Shown in pieces: positions 49,778 to 60,720 of a stretch of DNA of 64,000 nt. The position numbers and the translations under genes are program-made. The notes below the pieces were generated by a model that did no database searches, was not told the DNA's origin, and saw nothing but the letters and a program-made list of their open reading frames with translations. The stretch is taken from the NCBI GenBank assembly GCA_037176845.1, contig JAYKXP010000093.1:124001-188000 (forward strand), in the 5' to 3' direction. The DNA comes from Paramarasmius palmivorus. Its lineage: Eukaryota; Basidiomycota; Agaricomycetes; Agaricales; Marasmiaceae. How positions within the stretch are numbered: the stretch's first letter is position 1; each line of letters starts with the position of its first letter.

Positions 49778-50245
49778 TTTTTGGAAAACGGATCTCAGAC
49801 TAACCCTTCCTGTGGGTTTCCTCTCCTCGGAACCACACATAAACTAGAATGGTATCTTTCTTAGGTAGCTACTTTTGAAATCTTGAGGGGATTCGTTCAA
49901 TAAATTTGGCATAAGATGAGTGCCGGACAGAGGGGTCGCAAAAGGGGAGTGTTTAAAACCATCAGTCACAGAATGTCACAGAATGTCACCTTGCCGACGA
50001 AATGCCGAGAATCGGCACCATATTTGTCCGAGAAGCCCGGAATACACCCCGTCGTGCCTTCAACCGTGTTTATCTTTTGCCTGGTGTAACATTAAGGCTC
50101 CGAACTGTTACAGAACCACATAGACCAATAGATAAGAAGGATGAAGGCACAGGCTAAGCACCAAATGTTGCTTGAAACTAGGAAACATTGTTACATTGAC
50201 TGTAAGAAATATGTACAGTAAACTCATTAACTCGAATGACTATTG

Positions 50246-52562
50246 TTATGGACAATGTGGGGGGTTATGTGCAATAGAGCTAAGGGGAATGTACCTAGAA
50301 GATGGACCAGCTTGGCCAAAAGCATCAGTATGATACAGTGAATCTAAATTGCGGAGGTTTTGAGAAGCAGATGTGGCATTGAAATTAGATGCACCATGAA
50401 GGGGCACACTGAGTGGAGATGAGGAAGAGGCTGTATCTGAGGCAGGGACTGCATTAGCCGTTGCATTGCCTCGATGACCTTGAGAATTTGATAGTGTCAG
50501 ACCGGCGTAAACTGGTGACCGGCACACCTCAGGATGAGAGACAAAGTATGCCTCAATGCATGATACTATCTCCCTGTTAGTACCTTCTAGGGATAGCCCA
50601 AGACTGTGCGCAATGTCCTTCAGGTCCTCCTTGTTCTTGCTCTTCAAGGATCCCATGAATGGCAGGGTCTTGTCTCTAGCTTCCCTCAAATTCTGACGCT
50701 CTCTCTGCTCTGCTTCCTTTGCGTTCCGTTCTGCCTCCTTTCTAGCTTCCTCAGCGAGCCGCTCATCATTTTCCTTCTCCCGCATAGCCAAGAATTCGTC
50801 CATAGTAAGGCATCGGGCCTCAACATTAACCTTGCGGCGCTTCGAGGGTCAGTGCTCTTTAGCGTTTAGTTTATGCTTGAGACCGACATATTGGTCATAG
50901 ATCAGATGACAGTGTGCACCGATAGTGCTATTCTCTGACCGCAGACCCACAACCTCTTTCTCAAGCGCAGCAATATACTCGTCTTTAGTCCGGTACTGAG
51001 ACCGGACAGTCCGAGGGACTTGAGACATACGAGCACATGCAGGGGGTGCAGGGGGATTGCTGGCTGTGAATGAATGATTGGGAGTAATGGGAGAAGGGGT
51101 CACAATAGGTTGTCCATGGCTAGTTGAAGCAGAAGGTGGAGGCGGCGATGGCGATGCATCGTCCGTGGTGCTGCCGCTATCTTCTTCGTCATTTTCTCCG
51201 TCTTCTTCATCTTCTTGACAGTGTTCACAGAAACTGTAATGGACGTTGTCATTGTAAAAGGAAGGTTGAATTGGAAAGGATGGTGGAACAACAGCATTAG
51301 CGTACGAGGTAGCAAGGCTGGGGGCATAATCGGTGTTGTCAAACACCCCAGGATCGACTGGAGTGGCACTGCTTTTCCTCCACGCAGTGATTATTGTTGA
51401 TGGCTTGAACATGCGATGCCGAACATCCATGTATTCCTGCACAAATTGCTTGCGAGGCATTTCTTGGCCTTCGGTCTCGATGATCTCGTCACAGCGTTCA
51501 GTCCACGCACGTGAAAATGGACCAAAGACACCAACATCGAGTGGTTGGAGGCGATGGGTTGTATGAGGTGGAAGTGAGAGAAGAATGATATTGTTGGCTT
51601 TTGCGAGTTTGAGTAGCTCCAGAGTTTCGTGTGAGCCATGGCCATCGTAGATGAGAAGGATGGGGTCATTTCCCGGGTGTTTTTCACGGACTTGGGGTAT
51701 GAATGACTTCTGAAACCACTCAAGGCAAATGGTGTCACTAGTCCACCCATTCTCGGATAATGAGACGCTAGTGGAACGTGAAGTCAGTGTGAGAATGAGA
51801 AAGTGAATGAGCTATTATGCACCATAACCCTGGATACCATGCATCAAACCACTCCTCACAGTATTGCGTGCCCGAGAAAACGAACCCAGGTGTGAGTGCG
51901 GTTCCATCTGCACATACGCACTCAATAATTGTGACAAGCTCCAGGTTGTCACTCCTATGCTTGTACTTTGGCCGCCTGTTCCTTGCAACGAAATACTTCC
52001 ATTGCTGAACCTTTCTTCCACCGCCACGCTGACACCCCTTCTCATCCATGTTGTACCAACGCTCCGGAGGGATCTTCTCAACAAGCTCCAACAGTAGCTG
52101 AAAGTAACGTTCAACCACGGGCCTGTTGAAAGCCTGAGCACACTTCGGGTCCAGACCAGATGGTCGTGCAAGCTTGATGTCTGGGTGCCGTGCAAGAAAT
52201 CCTCGTATCCATGTGCTGCCTGGCCGTTTACTGCATAGAAGCTCCGCCATCTTGCGCAATGATCGTTTGCTGACTGGATTGGCAGCGTTGGAAAGGAGAG
52301 TGATCCATTGGACAAGTGCAGCTTCCTGTTCAGGGGTAAGAAGCATCTGTTTGACATGTGCAAATGGTGCGGCCTGATGTAAACCATGAAAACGATTATA
52401 CAGAGTACCGTAAGGCACATCTGTCTTGTACTTCTCGTCAAGGTGTCGCTTGACTGCTTTGACGTTAGGATCTTCTCCATTTTCCTCCTGCTGCCGAAGG
52501 ATGCTGACACCTTCTTGAATGAACTTCTCTCGCTGGGGATCAAAGTGAGATGGCCTGGGCAT
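50246..52562 (-). pseudogene. Pogo-family transposase with one in-frame stop
   Basis: The start at 52562 (MPRPSHFDPQREKF) opens a Psq-type helix-turn-helix (residues about 10-50, VKAVKRHLDEKY..YGTLYNR). A Tc5/CENP-B-like DNA-binding domain follows (PGSTWIRGFLARHPDIKLAR), then a DDE catalytic core. An intron (51822-51768) joins exon 52562-51823 to exon 51767-50849 in frame. The acidic triad is visible in NMDEKG, LIYDGHGSH and LQPLDVGVFGP. After 552 codons a TGA (50851-50849) is met. The same frame continues with KRRKVNVEARCL, a charged coiled segment (REKENDERLAEEARKEAERN) and a SAP-like stretch (LKDIAHSLGLSLEGT), ending at 50246. Related proteins normally include this C-terminal part, so I read the TGA as a single nonsense mutation. 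The catalytic core precedes it and could still be made. Confidence 0.85.
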
Positions 52563-53055
52563 GCCATTGAGAAGAGAGACTAGAGAGGAGCAGACCGGAA
52601 AGAGTGAGAGTGTGCTCTGAAGTGTTTGCTGGAACTCAAAAAAATCAACGACGCGATGCGTGTTGATGTCATTGTTTAATCGGCATCCTGTTTCAAACTC
52701 CAATTGATCGCCGTTTTTTGTCCGTGTCACGCTCTTTGTCCTATCTTCAACCTCACTCTCATATAACGGGTGCACGATTAAAAAACCAGTAAGACATATA
52801 GTTCTGGTAGATACATATATATAAATCAATTTTTGTGGGTATCCCATCATGAGCACCCAAGAAATTGAGCCATTGATGCCAAAATCAGTGACCTCGAGCA
52901 GAAGATTGCAGTCTCGACAGACTGTACTACAACACCCTACTATAAAAACTGTACAATATTACTGAGCAGCAGCATAAAATCATGTTCCGTTAATCTCCGA
53001 GACCAAAAGGACGTTGGGAAAGTACATAGGACACAATTTTTAAACACTCACCCGG

Positions 53056-53076
53056 TTTTAAACACTGCGTCACCGA
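53056..53076 (-). repeat. Right terminal inverted repeat of the pogo-like element
   Basis: Read inward on the minus strand it is TCGGTGACGCAGTGTTTAAA plus A, next to the TA at 53077-53078. Confidence 0.85.
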
Positions 53077-54780
53077 TAGTTGTTCCCTGCCGATTAGTGG
53101 AACAACAGACAGGTGGAAACGCGACAACTGCTAACAGCAAACAGGTGGAATCAGGAACATGTGCACCAACCCTGACAGAGCAAAAAAGCAGTACTTGAGA
53201 GACAATGGAACCGCAACAGGACACTGACAGCAAACGGGTTTACGACAACCTGAAAGCCTGAAGGTGGGCTGCTCCGGGAAAGTTATAACTTATTGGAAAG
53301 GTAGAGCACCCCTGCACTGTGCATAGCATGGGTTAGTGTTCTAGTCTACTATACAAAAAAAGGTGGACTTTTAGAATTTTCTAGATCATTTATCTCAAAC
53401 ATAAACATTACCAGAAATGGCAATTTGGGGTGAGAACAGTGAAAGGACCAGAAATTTCTGGAAGAAACTGCAATAGGTATTGGTACCTCCCTTGCTTGCT
53501 GATTATCCACAATGGGCAGCAAATGGGTGAAAACATACTGTAAAGCCATGGGCATATAAACCTTTCTTCTCTGCATCTTCAGGGATATGACAGTTAGGCA
53601 TTACAGCGATTAGAACATTGGTACAGTAAGTGCATTGAAGAAACTTTGACAGTGGTATCCTGACAGCACCACCAATGTGAACAGGATCATGCATTCAACC
53701 GAGACGTACTTAGAGCCAGCCTTTACTACTAGCCAGCGGCGAACAGAGTTCTTAACAAAATAGAGTTCCGACCAGTTGCCGGGGCATTACACTTCTTGAT
53801 CTAGGGCTTAGGCTGATGTGGCACTTTGAAAACCTGAAGATGGGCTGTGAGGAGCCGGCCTTTGGCCAGCAACGAGCAGTGTCGTCTTGGGGTAGTCATT
53901 GCAAAGGTGCAGCACCCAGCACCATGCGTAGCACGGGTTAGCTTCCTAGTATCATCTCTAAGTAATGGTCTGGCTTTCATGTAAGCATCCAGAAGGTTCT
54001 ATGTATCACTAATCTAGTGGAGTATCTGAGTAAGTAATTGATAAGGAATAGAGATGGAATGACAAGGAGAAGGAAATAGAAAGCACAAGAAACTTCTACT
54101 AGATTCACTGTGCACTCGCTCTAAACAGTAACTACAACAAGGGAGACCCAATTTCATGTTTAACAGTGTCAATCAGAATCAGTGGGATCCACCAATGCAC
54201 AATGGATCGATTTAACTTGAAGTCCCTTGGTATTACGAATACAAGCGGCCTATAGCATTCACACTCAAGAAAGAGCCAGATCCTGAATCCATTCAGATAT
54301 CACCATCATGTCACGGTGAAGACTCCCCTTGTTTTCCTTTGTTCAGAAATCGTTCTTTGAGGTGAGTGGTCGATGTTACTCAGTACCGCAGGTCTGAATT
54401 AAGACTTGTCGCAACGAAAACACTAGGTCGTATGACCTTGATACTGTTATACAGTATGAGTGAGTGGGAAACAGTTCTCCACGAGTTGTCTGTGCTCATC
54501 GTCCCTATAACCAGACAATGGCTTGGTTCTTTCAGCTCACCAGTCACTGTAGATACAACCGCAACCAGCCGATCACCATCGGAGAACAGGTACAACTGCA
54601 ACGCCTACGCCTACTTCTCACCATCTATGCATCCCTTACAATCTCCGGTCCCCCATTACCCGTTTACCCAGACTATTACTATATAAACAAGCTCGTTTCT
54701 TTACCTTCGTTAGTCTTATTTTGCCCAGTGCTTGTACCTACGTTGTTATAAAACCTTGTTGTGTCCAGGTCTCGGGTGAT

Positions 54781-55990
54781 CTAAGGCTCTAAGCTACCAT
54801 ACCTAGACGTCTCGTCTAGGGAGCTATTACAACAACAGAGTTCCACAATACTAGATCAATGAAGTTTTTAGTTCTGCGTTAGAGACACACGGTATTGAGA
54901 CGGATACCATAGCAGTGACAGGGCACGTTTGTGTAATATATACTATCTCATTGCTCAATGATTGCAGCGCAGCCTTGTATAGAGGGGGAATATCGATGAG
55001 ATCTCGTCTCAGACTCTGAAGATGCCAGCAGAGGTCTTCATCCGCTATCCAGGTGTTGGCAGACTGGTTCTGGTGTGAATGAAATGGGAATTCCTTGCTG
55101 TTTCCCAGGAGCTCAGGTTCTGTTGTCGCCTAATCCAAGATGCTGCTGTTTATCTATTCGACGTGTTTCTCACCAACCGGCATATGCTGGCTCGCTCGGC
55201 CTTCTGCCTCATATAGATTATGTAAGTTCATCGACCTTGCCCACTGGTACCATGACAACAGCATTCCACTGATTACCTCCTGGATTGCTTGATTCAGTGA
55301 AGCTCCGAGTAGAGCGAGATCAGCATTATCGGAATGACCTCACTGTAGATCCTCTTCAATGGCTCGGAAACGCAAATGGCCACAGAATGGGCCCAATGGA
55401 TAACGTGGGGCTACCTTGAAGCCGATCAACTCAACTAGTATGCAATTAAGTGGCCACGAGATTGATTGTTTTTCGATATAAATGATCCCGTTGATTGTTG
55501 GTAACAAAGGGCACGAGCACCTTTCCAGTCAAAGCCATTGACAATACCAACCCCCTGTGGTCAAATCTTCTTATGCTTCGCACATGTAATAACATCCTGG
55601 ACGCAATGTCTAGGTGTGGTAACTGAGGGCCTTAAACCATCTGCAAGCTGGTCACTACTTTTTGTTCGCCAATGTTAGTATAGGCACTGACTATAGAAGG
55701 TAGGAATACGAGCTGTTTTGTATGCATACAGTTTGGGTAATCGGGTAATCGGAGTCCCGGAGATCGTAAGAAGGACATGAACGGTGAGAAGCTGGTATAG
55801 ACGTTACATCACGCCTGGCCTGTTCATTTCGTCTCACTGTGTCATTATTAGTGACATGTAGCACTTCTCAGCAGGGTGCATCATTGAGATATCAATTATC
55901 ATCGCCATGATCACAATGAAAACACTCGGCACAAGACCTGAAGCCGCAACGAGTTCCCGAGATTAATGATCGAATCATTCACTGTGCTGT
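54781..55990. other. Intergenic, nothing recognised
   Basis: The first 100 bases are a faint continuation of gene I (CACAATACTAGATCAAT, as before exon 5 of genes G and H). The rest shows no gene. Confidence 0.35.
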
Positions 55991-56007
55991 ATAACTAGAG
56001 CTACTAC

Positions 56008-56926
56008 ATGCTTCCGTCTTTCTTGCTTACCCACATGGCGGTGACGGGCACCATAACAATCTTTCCCTCAGTTAACTCTGAAACAGTCTCTTTCTCAGTC
56101 AATTCTGAATTCAGCTTCGTCACAACGGAATCTGAACTTGCGTTCACCTCTATTTTTACTAGTATGTACACATGCATCATATTCCCTATATGATATCCTA
56201 ACAAAGTCAAGGGGAAGACCAAAAAGCAACAACGATCACAAGTAATAACCTTAATAACCAACCTCGTACTTTCTGACGATATTCAACCAGGCACCAAGAC
56301 TGTGACCGTGCAGGTTCCGACTGAAATTATCAGTGCATCCATGGATACAATCAAAGATGTCAAAAACTCAATCGGTACGAGCAAATCACAAAGGAAGTGT
56401 CCAGTCCCATAATTATGGTCTTCATAGATTCTCTAGGCTATTACACCACACCTACGGCGGTTGATACCTCCACGGCCAATCCGATATCACCGCAGAAGTA
56501 AATACATTGTTTTTCCATACACACACTACTTAGCACAGTACTAATCTCTCACATAGATCTGGTCCCAATCTCCCCTTAATACTTGGGTCAACCATTGGAT
56601 CCACTCTATTCGTGATGCTAGTTCTCATTATTGTTGTATGCCACAGAAGAAGACGTACATACGCGTTGAAGCTCACTCCTCATCCATATCAGACTGAAGA
56701 GCACGTTTTTCCCTCAAACCACAAGGCGAAACACGGAAATCAGGCGGAAAATGTCGACTTAGAGAGTAGCCTGGTCAGTAGGATGATGGAAGTAACTCTT
56801 GCGCCACCTGCCTCACGTCGAATCCGGAGACACCAAGATAGCGGATGGAGGCCTGCTCTGGCGCTGTCAGAGGAGACGGGCAGCAGCATACTTGATGTTC
56901 CACCAGAATATGAACATGCCGTATGA
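56008..56926 (+). CDS. Cluster-related gene M: Ser/Thr ectodomain, type b-like tail
   Basis: The 5' end is uncertain; an ATG at 56008 gives MLPSFLLTHMAVTG. A repetitive Ser/Thr ectodomain follows (SVNSETVSFSVNSEFSFVTT). Later exon segments code SDDIQPGTKTVTVQVPTE, then YYTTPTAVDTSTANPISPQK. The last exon (from about 56558) holds a helix (TLFVMLVLIIVVCHRRRR) and a tail ending RIRRHQDSGWRP...DVPPEYEHAV. The RHxDSGWRP and PPxY features place the tail with type b, while the ectodomain resembles copies N and O near 18-22 kb rather than the W-H/C-C ectodomain of genes A-L. It is a third architectural combination in the cluster. The upstream exons need transcript support. Confidence 0.6.
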
Positions 56927-57975
56927 TTGGTGCGGTTGAGCACGAGCCAGAGTTACTAAGATTTTTGTTGGCTAGAAGATTTGGAATTAGGGTGTTAGAT
57001 TGAATGACTTCCCGCAGGATTTAGAAATCTAGATTCAGTATTAAACTCCCACATTGCCGGTTTGTATCTCTCTCAGATTTCTTTCGGGCGACGAAATTGA
57101 GGGAAAAAACATTCAGCATTCTTCCCGGGGGTCACGTTGAATTCAAGACTCTTTACCCACTGATCATTCCTTCACTCGCTCCACTCTCCGCATTATTCGT
57201 CCAGTCATGTGGTTATGAGACAAGCATACTAGGCGTCGTGGTGGTACGGTACGAGTCGTTCGTGAGCTGGGTGCTGTTGTGGGGTATGTAGGTGTTAGTG
57301 CGGTTTTGGGAAAAACAATGGGGAGGAAAATGACCGTACACTGACACCCATACAAATATACAGATTACTCAGTACCTCGAGCCAATGTCTCTATCTGTCA
57401 GCTTCATCTATAGTAGGCCGAACTGTGAGATCTGAGCCGGGAAGGCGAAGCGGTGACAGTAAGTCATTTCAACAAACCTTATCGCCGCTTTAGTGTATTG
57501 ACTGCTTCCGTAGGCACTTAATATCCGCGCCTATACCAGTTAGTCTTCGAATCCTGTGTCGTCGAAGATAAAGAACCTTAGCCTGTCTTTTTCAGAAGGC
57601 CTTTGTTGATCATAGTGCTGTATCCTTGCTTCGATTGTATTGCCTTCATCTTTATGACGGACGCCTCGCTGTGGCATTATCTGATTTACCGTCAGCGCAG
57701 TCGGATGGCACGTCACAGAAAATTTATCAACGCCTTCGTGCTGCTGTAAATGAACAGAGTATAGCGGATGGCGTAAGGCGGATATGATCATGCGTTTTGG
57801 CGTTGGATAATTTACATTCGAGCGGTCGTTCAGATCTGACGGGGTGTATTCCTCGTTTCCTTGACGTCCCGAAGCACGCGCACATTAACCTCTATAAGCT
57901 CCTATATTGGTACACGAGGATTGATATCAAGTGATACATCAACGCATCATCACTGGAAGCAAAACCAATCAAGGT
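56927..57975. other. Spacer, no gene
   Basis: Parts (57600-57900) repeat the spacers before genes G and H, for example ATCATAGTGCTGTATCCTTG and TTGACGTCCCGAA. Non-coding as far as I can see. Confidence 0.4.
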
Positions 57976-58052
57976 AACCGGGAGATGATCAACGAGACGC
58001 TGTGTTGCAGATTCTCGAATAGACGCTCGACAGAGCATGCTTTATATAGATG
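57976..58052 (+). promoter_or_regulatory. Family promoter module of gene J
   Basis: ACCGGGAGATGATCAACGAG, GCTGTGTTGCAG, TCGAATAGACGCTCGACAG and GCTTTATATAGATG, with the ATG about 95 bases after the TATA element. Nearly identical to the module of gene H. Confidence 0.75.
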
Positions 58053-58144
58053 GACATTGTGTTGGTATGTGGGCTTCTTTGCAACCCGCATCAAACGCCC
58101 ATATATAGCCTCGATTTTGACGTTGGGTGTCGAAAAGTTGAAGG

Positions 58145-59377
58145 ATGTGCTTTTTTCTGTTATTGTTGTATGTTTTCGTTTTGTCGTTGAATTTTCTCGG
58201 AGACTCACCTCTTAAATTTTAGATTCATAGCGCCGGCTGCTCCGCAGGGAAATGATGGGTTCAATATTGAAAGCGTTGCGCAGATCCAACCATCGCCGGC
58301 CAACACAGTGCAGCTTAACATCTCGTGGAGTTTCACCGGCAACGCCTCAATCCCTATCAATTTCACAGTATTGGATTATAATCGTACACCCACACCCAAG
58401 TCCTCTGCATTAGAACCGTGTGAGAAATCCCCTTGTCTTGCCAATTTCTCCGCAATATCGACCCATCCGGGGTGAGTATATGGTGGTGTCTTGCTTCTTT
58501 GACTTATTGGGGATCATTTACTTTAGATGGTATACCCTTGAGGCTCAGAAACAGGATAGGTGAGTGCTCGGTAGTATCTTATAGTTCCGGGTTTCATTTC
58601 CCTTACTTCAGAGGGTGGCTTGGATCTTTCAAAAAAGGGGAAATTACCATTGGCGCGCCTACTTTTCCGACAGCAACGTTATTTGAAAGGTATAGCTTAT
58701 TTGAATTCTGTCATTTGCACAAGTCAATTGTTTTGCTTATCCCAAGTTCCATAACTGAAAATGCAGCGCCGACAATTCCAACCGAAACTGATAATCCAAG
58801 CCAGTCCGGCTCTGTGATATCCATAATCTCTAGCATGAGAATCGAAGGATCTGCGACTAAGTCCGTCCCTACGAGCAACTCTAGTCGAACTGGAAACACC
58901 CTAGATACAAATTCTCACCAGTCTGCCATCATTGGCGGCGCAGTAGGCGGTGGAATCGGACTCATCCTCATTATACTCGTCCTGCTATACCTCCGTCGTC
59001 GCCGTCGCCGCTCCAATCGCAGGAACAGCGCCGTAGGATTCAACAGAAGCTTGATGGTCAAAAACTCTGGACACCGCGAAGTCGGAGTCGAGATGGACGC
59101 CCGTCCATATTCCGATTACCCCTATCCAGGCTCATCTACTGCCTCAGTCGTCGCATCCGATTCAGGACTCACGGAAAAGCCGACCGAGAGACAAAGGGAG
59201 ATTGATGAGCGGATGCGGCATTTGCAGGATTTGTTGAGCACGGTGGAGAGTCAGCCGCAAACGGGGGCTGCTGAGTCTATAGGGAAGGTGAAGGATAGGA
59301 TTAAGCGGTTCACGTTGTTGAAGGAGGGGGATTGGGCAAAGGAGATGTCAGATGAGAAGCCAGCCGAGCTGAGCTGA
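58145..59377 (+). CDS. Cluster gene J: type I membrane protein, type a tail
   Basis: Exons 58145-58167, 58223-58471, 58527-58559, 58612-58689 and 58747-59377 give 337 residues, all phase 2. The first exon (MCFFLLLL) has a canonical GTATGT donor and supports the placement of this intron across the family. The ectodomain (FNIESVAQIQPSPANTVQLN, ISWSFTGN, INFTVLDYN, EPCEKSPCLANF) is homologous to gene F. Mini-exons code WYTLEAQKQD and GWLGSFKKGEITIG. The helix is IGLILIILVLLYL with RRRRRRSNRR after it. The type a tail (AVGFNRSLMVK, SDYPYPGSSTAS, ERQREIDERMRHLQDLLSTV, GDWAKEMSDEKPAEL) is nearly identical to that of gene H. No damage is visible. Confidence 0.87.
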
Positions 59378-59628
59378 TCGTGAAGACGTGGGCAGGTGAA
59401 GATGTTCGGGTCCTTGATCTCTTGCCTCCGAGTTTAGTCTTATTCGGACTCGGCAAAGGTATGCTGGTCGAAGAGGATTATGGGTTTCCTGTTTTTTCGC
59501 AAGTTGGTCGTCGGGTACTTGTCAAGGCACTTACATTACCAAGTTGTTATTTATTGCGCTGGTACTATACTGGTAATCACACTAGTATCTGGGTCATTCC
59601 TCTCAGTCTTTGCCGGTCCATGTTTCGG
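59378..59628. other. 3' flank of gene J
   Basis: Matches the 3' flank of gene H (GGTGAAGATGTTCGGG, GGTCGAAGAGGATTATGG), so the type a tail and its flank were copied as one block. Confidence 0.5.
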
Positions 59629-60720
59629 CTACCGCCGTGACCCTAACCCCAATAGTCAAAGTCCAAACGTGATCATGACGTAACGTCTCGCCTTCTTTCT
59701 TTCACGACCATGACCTGCCTCTTTCGAGTCGTTTTCCCTTGTCTTTTCAACACTCCCCGTTTCATAGACGGCCGAAAACATGCAGGTGGATTGATATCTG
59801 GATGATGAACCAGTTTATGAGACGGTATGTTTGCTCAGTGCTGCTAGGGCTGCTCTTCACTGACTGCCTCTCCTCCGAAAGAGATACCAACGCTGACCTC
59901 ATGGCACATCCCCTGTACAATATGCCCAGCTTCGAACGAAAGATTAGAACCCCTCCCACCACGTCGAAAACAAGAAGACACGAAAAGAAGCTAGTTTGAC
60001 TGGAAGGATGTTATACAGCACGTGACCTTTACACTGTTACAGCCTGCCTGACTCAATCCCGTCCATCTAGCCCTACCTTCCTCCCAGATTCCTGCCTTTT
60101 CATTCCTGACGCCGTCTTTCCCGGAGAGTATCTGTCTCCCTGTGTCCTTGCTCGATCATGGTCATTGCGCTGTGGGGTTGATTACCCCGATGAAGGTACT
60201 CCGGCACCCTTTCGCTACTCCAATTAGAAATCGTATGCTCCGTGTTGGCTGGAAAAGGAGCACCTCCAGCGCCCCATTTTGCCCTCATCTCTACGTTCCT
60301 CTTCCCCTCTGTCCTCGACATACACCTCACATAACTTCCCCTGGAATGGAAAACTCATTTCGGCTACGAGGCCTCAGCAAAACGAGCAACAGTTCGAAAG
60401 ATGCGGCTGGGGGGTGTAGGTTTTGACGCAGGGTTGCCGTTGTTTGGCCGAGGGAGGGGTGATTGAGGATGTCAACGAAGAGGGAGTATCGGCGACAGGA
60501 CAACAACACATATTTCGCCCGCCGAACTCAACAGTTTCGAGGTTATCTTCATCTTCTCGATCCTCAACAGCCAAGACAGTTATTGGGATATCAGGAGTAG
60601 AAGTGTGTCGTTTCACTAGATCTTATCATCCTTCTTGGGGTATTGACTACACCCGCAAATCTCATCATTAGGTCATTTTGACGGTGCCGCCTATCGTCAC
60701 TTCCTCTTTACATTGTTCAG
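59629..60720 (+). repeat. Dispersed repeat family, copy near 60 kb
   Basis: It opens GCCGTGACCCTAACCCCAAT and continues TTCTTTCACGACCATGACC, as at 28.8 kb. No coherent gene is seen. Confidence 0.45.

Larger units (their letters stand above)
49757..53076 (-). mobile_element. Pogo-like DNA transposon, 3,320 bp
   Basis: Terminal inverted repeats of 21 bases read TCGGT-N7-TGTTTAAAA at both ends (49757-49777 and, inverted, 53056-53076), 17 of 21 identical. Each end abuts a TA dinucleotide (49755-49756 and 53077-53078), the target duplication of the Tc1/mariner/pogo superfamily. The minus strand carries the transposase. A second pair of GTGTTTAAAA-like motifs lies just inside the ends (49950 and 53037-53046) and may be transposase-binding sites. 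The ends are intact, so the element could be mobilised if transposase is supplied. Confidence 0.85.
49604..53956 (+). repeat. Two tandem copies of an unidentified repeat, first split by pogo
   Basis: Copy 1 is 49604-49756 plus 53077-53345; copy 2 is 53346-53956. Both open with CTATTATACAAAAAA / CTACTATACAAAAAA. They share the blocks AGATCATTT, ATTTCCGGAA / ATTTCTGGAA, GAAGxTGGGCTG and GCACGGGTTAG / GCATGGGTTAG near the end. Copy 2 is about 610 bases and copy 1 (without pogo) about 420, so the copies have diverged by indels. No protein is visible. It is a candidate non-autonomous element. Confidence 0.6.
49569..54139. mobile_element. LTR-like element interrupting gene I (contains nested insertions)
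   Basis: The inserted block begins TGTTGTGG and ends CTACAACA, short inverted ends of the TG...CA type. It is flanked by AGGAA (49564-49568) and AGGGA (54140-54144), a probable 5-base target duplication with one later mutation; intact relatives read AGGGA. The outer parts (49569-49603 and about 53957-54139) are what remains of a solo LTR of roughly 220 bases. Everything between was inserted later. Confidence 0.6.
49456..54780 (+). pseudogene. Cluster gene I, split by a 4.57-kb insertion
   Basis: The 5' part (49456-49568) matches the signal exon and start of genes G and H (MLWFLLFSRVFS then a stop; TCCGTGG, GGCTTCTTTCCAAGG). Homology resumes at 54140 with AGGGAGACCCAA, the next bases in genes G and H. 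It runs through the ectodomain (AATCAGTGGGATCCACCAAT), the mini-exons and a W-F-F-Q-L version of the fourth exon. There is an in-frame TAA after ATGGATCGATT (54212) and further small lesions. Homology ends in the stalk region near 54870; no helix or tail follows. Because both halves align without gap to the intact genes, the insertion point is clear. Confidence 0.85.

Noticed and set aside
51815..52567. 250-residue minus-strand frame overlapping the transposase
   Set aside because: It lies in another frame of the same strand. The transposase frame carries the helix-turn-helix and DDE motifs, this one carries none.
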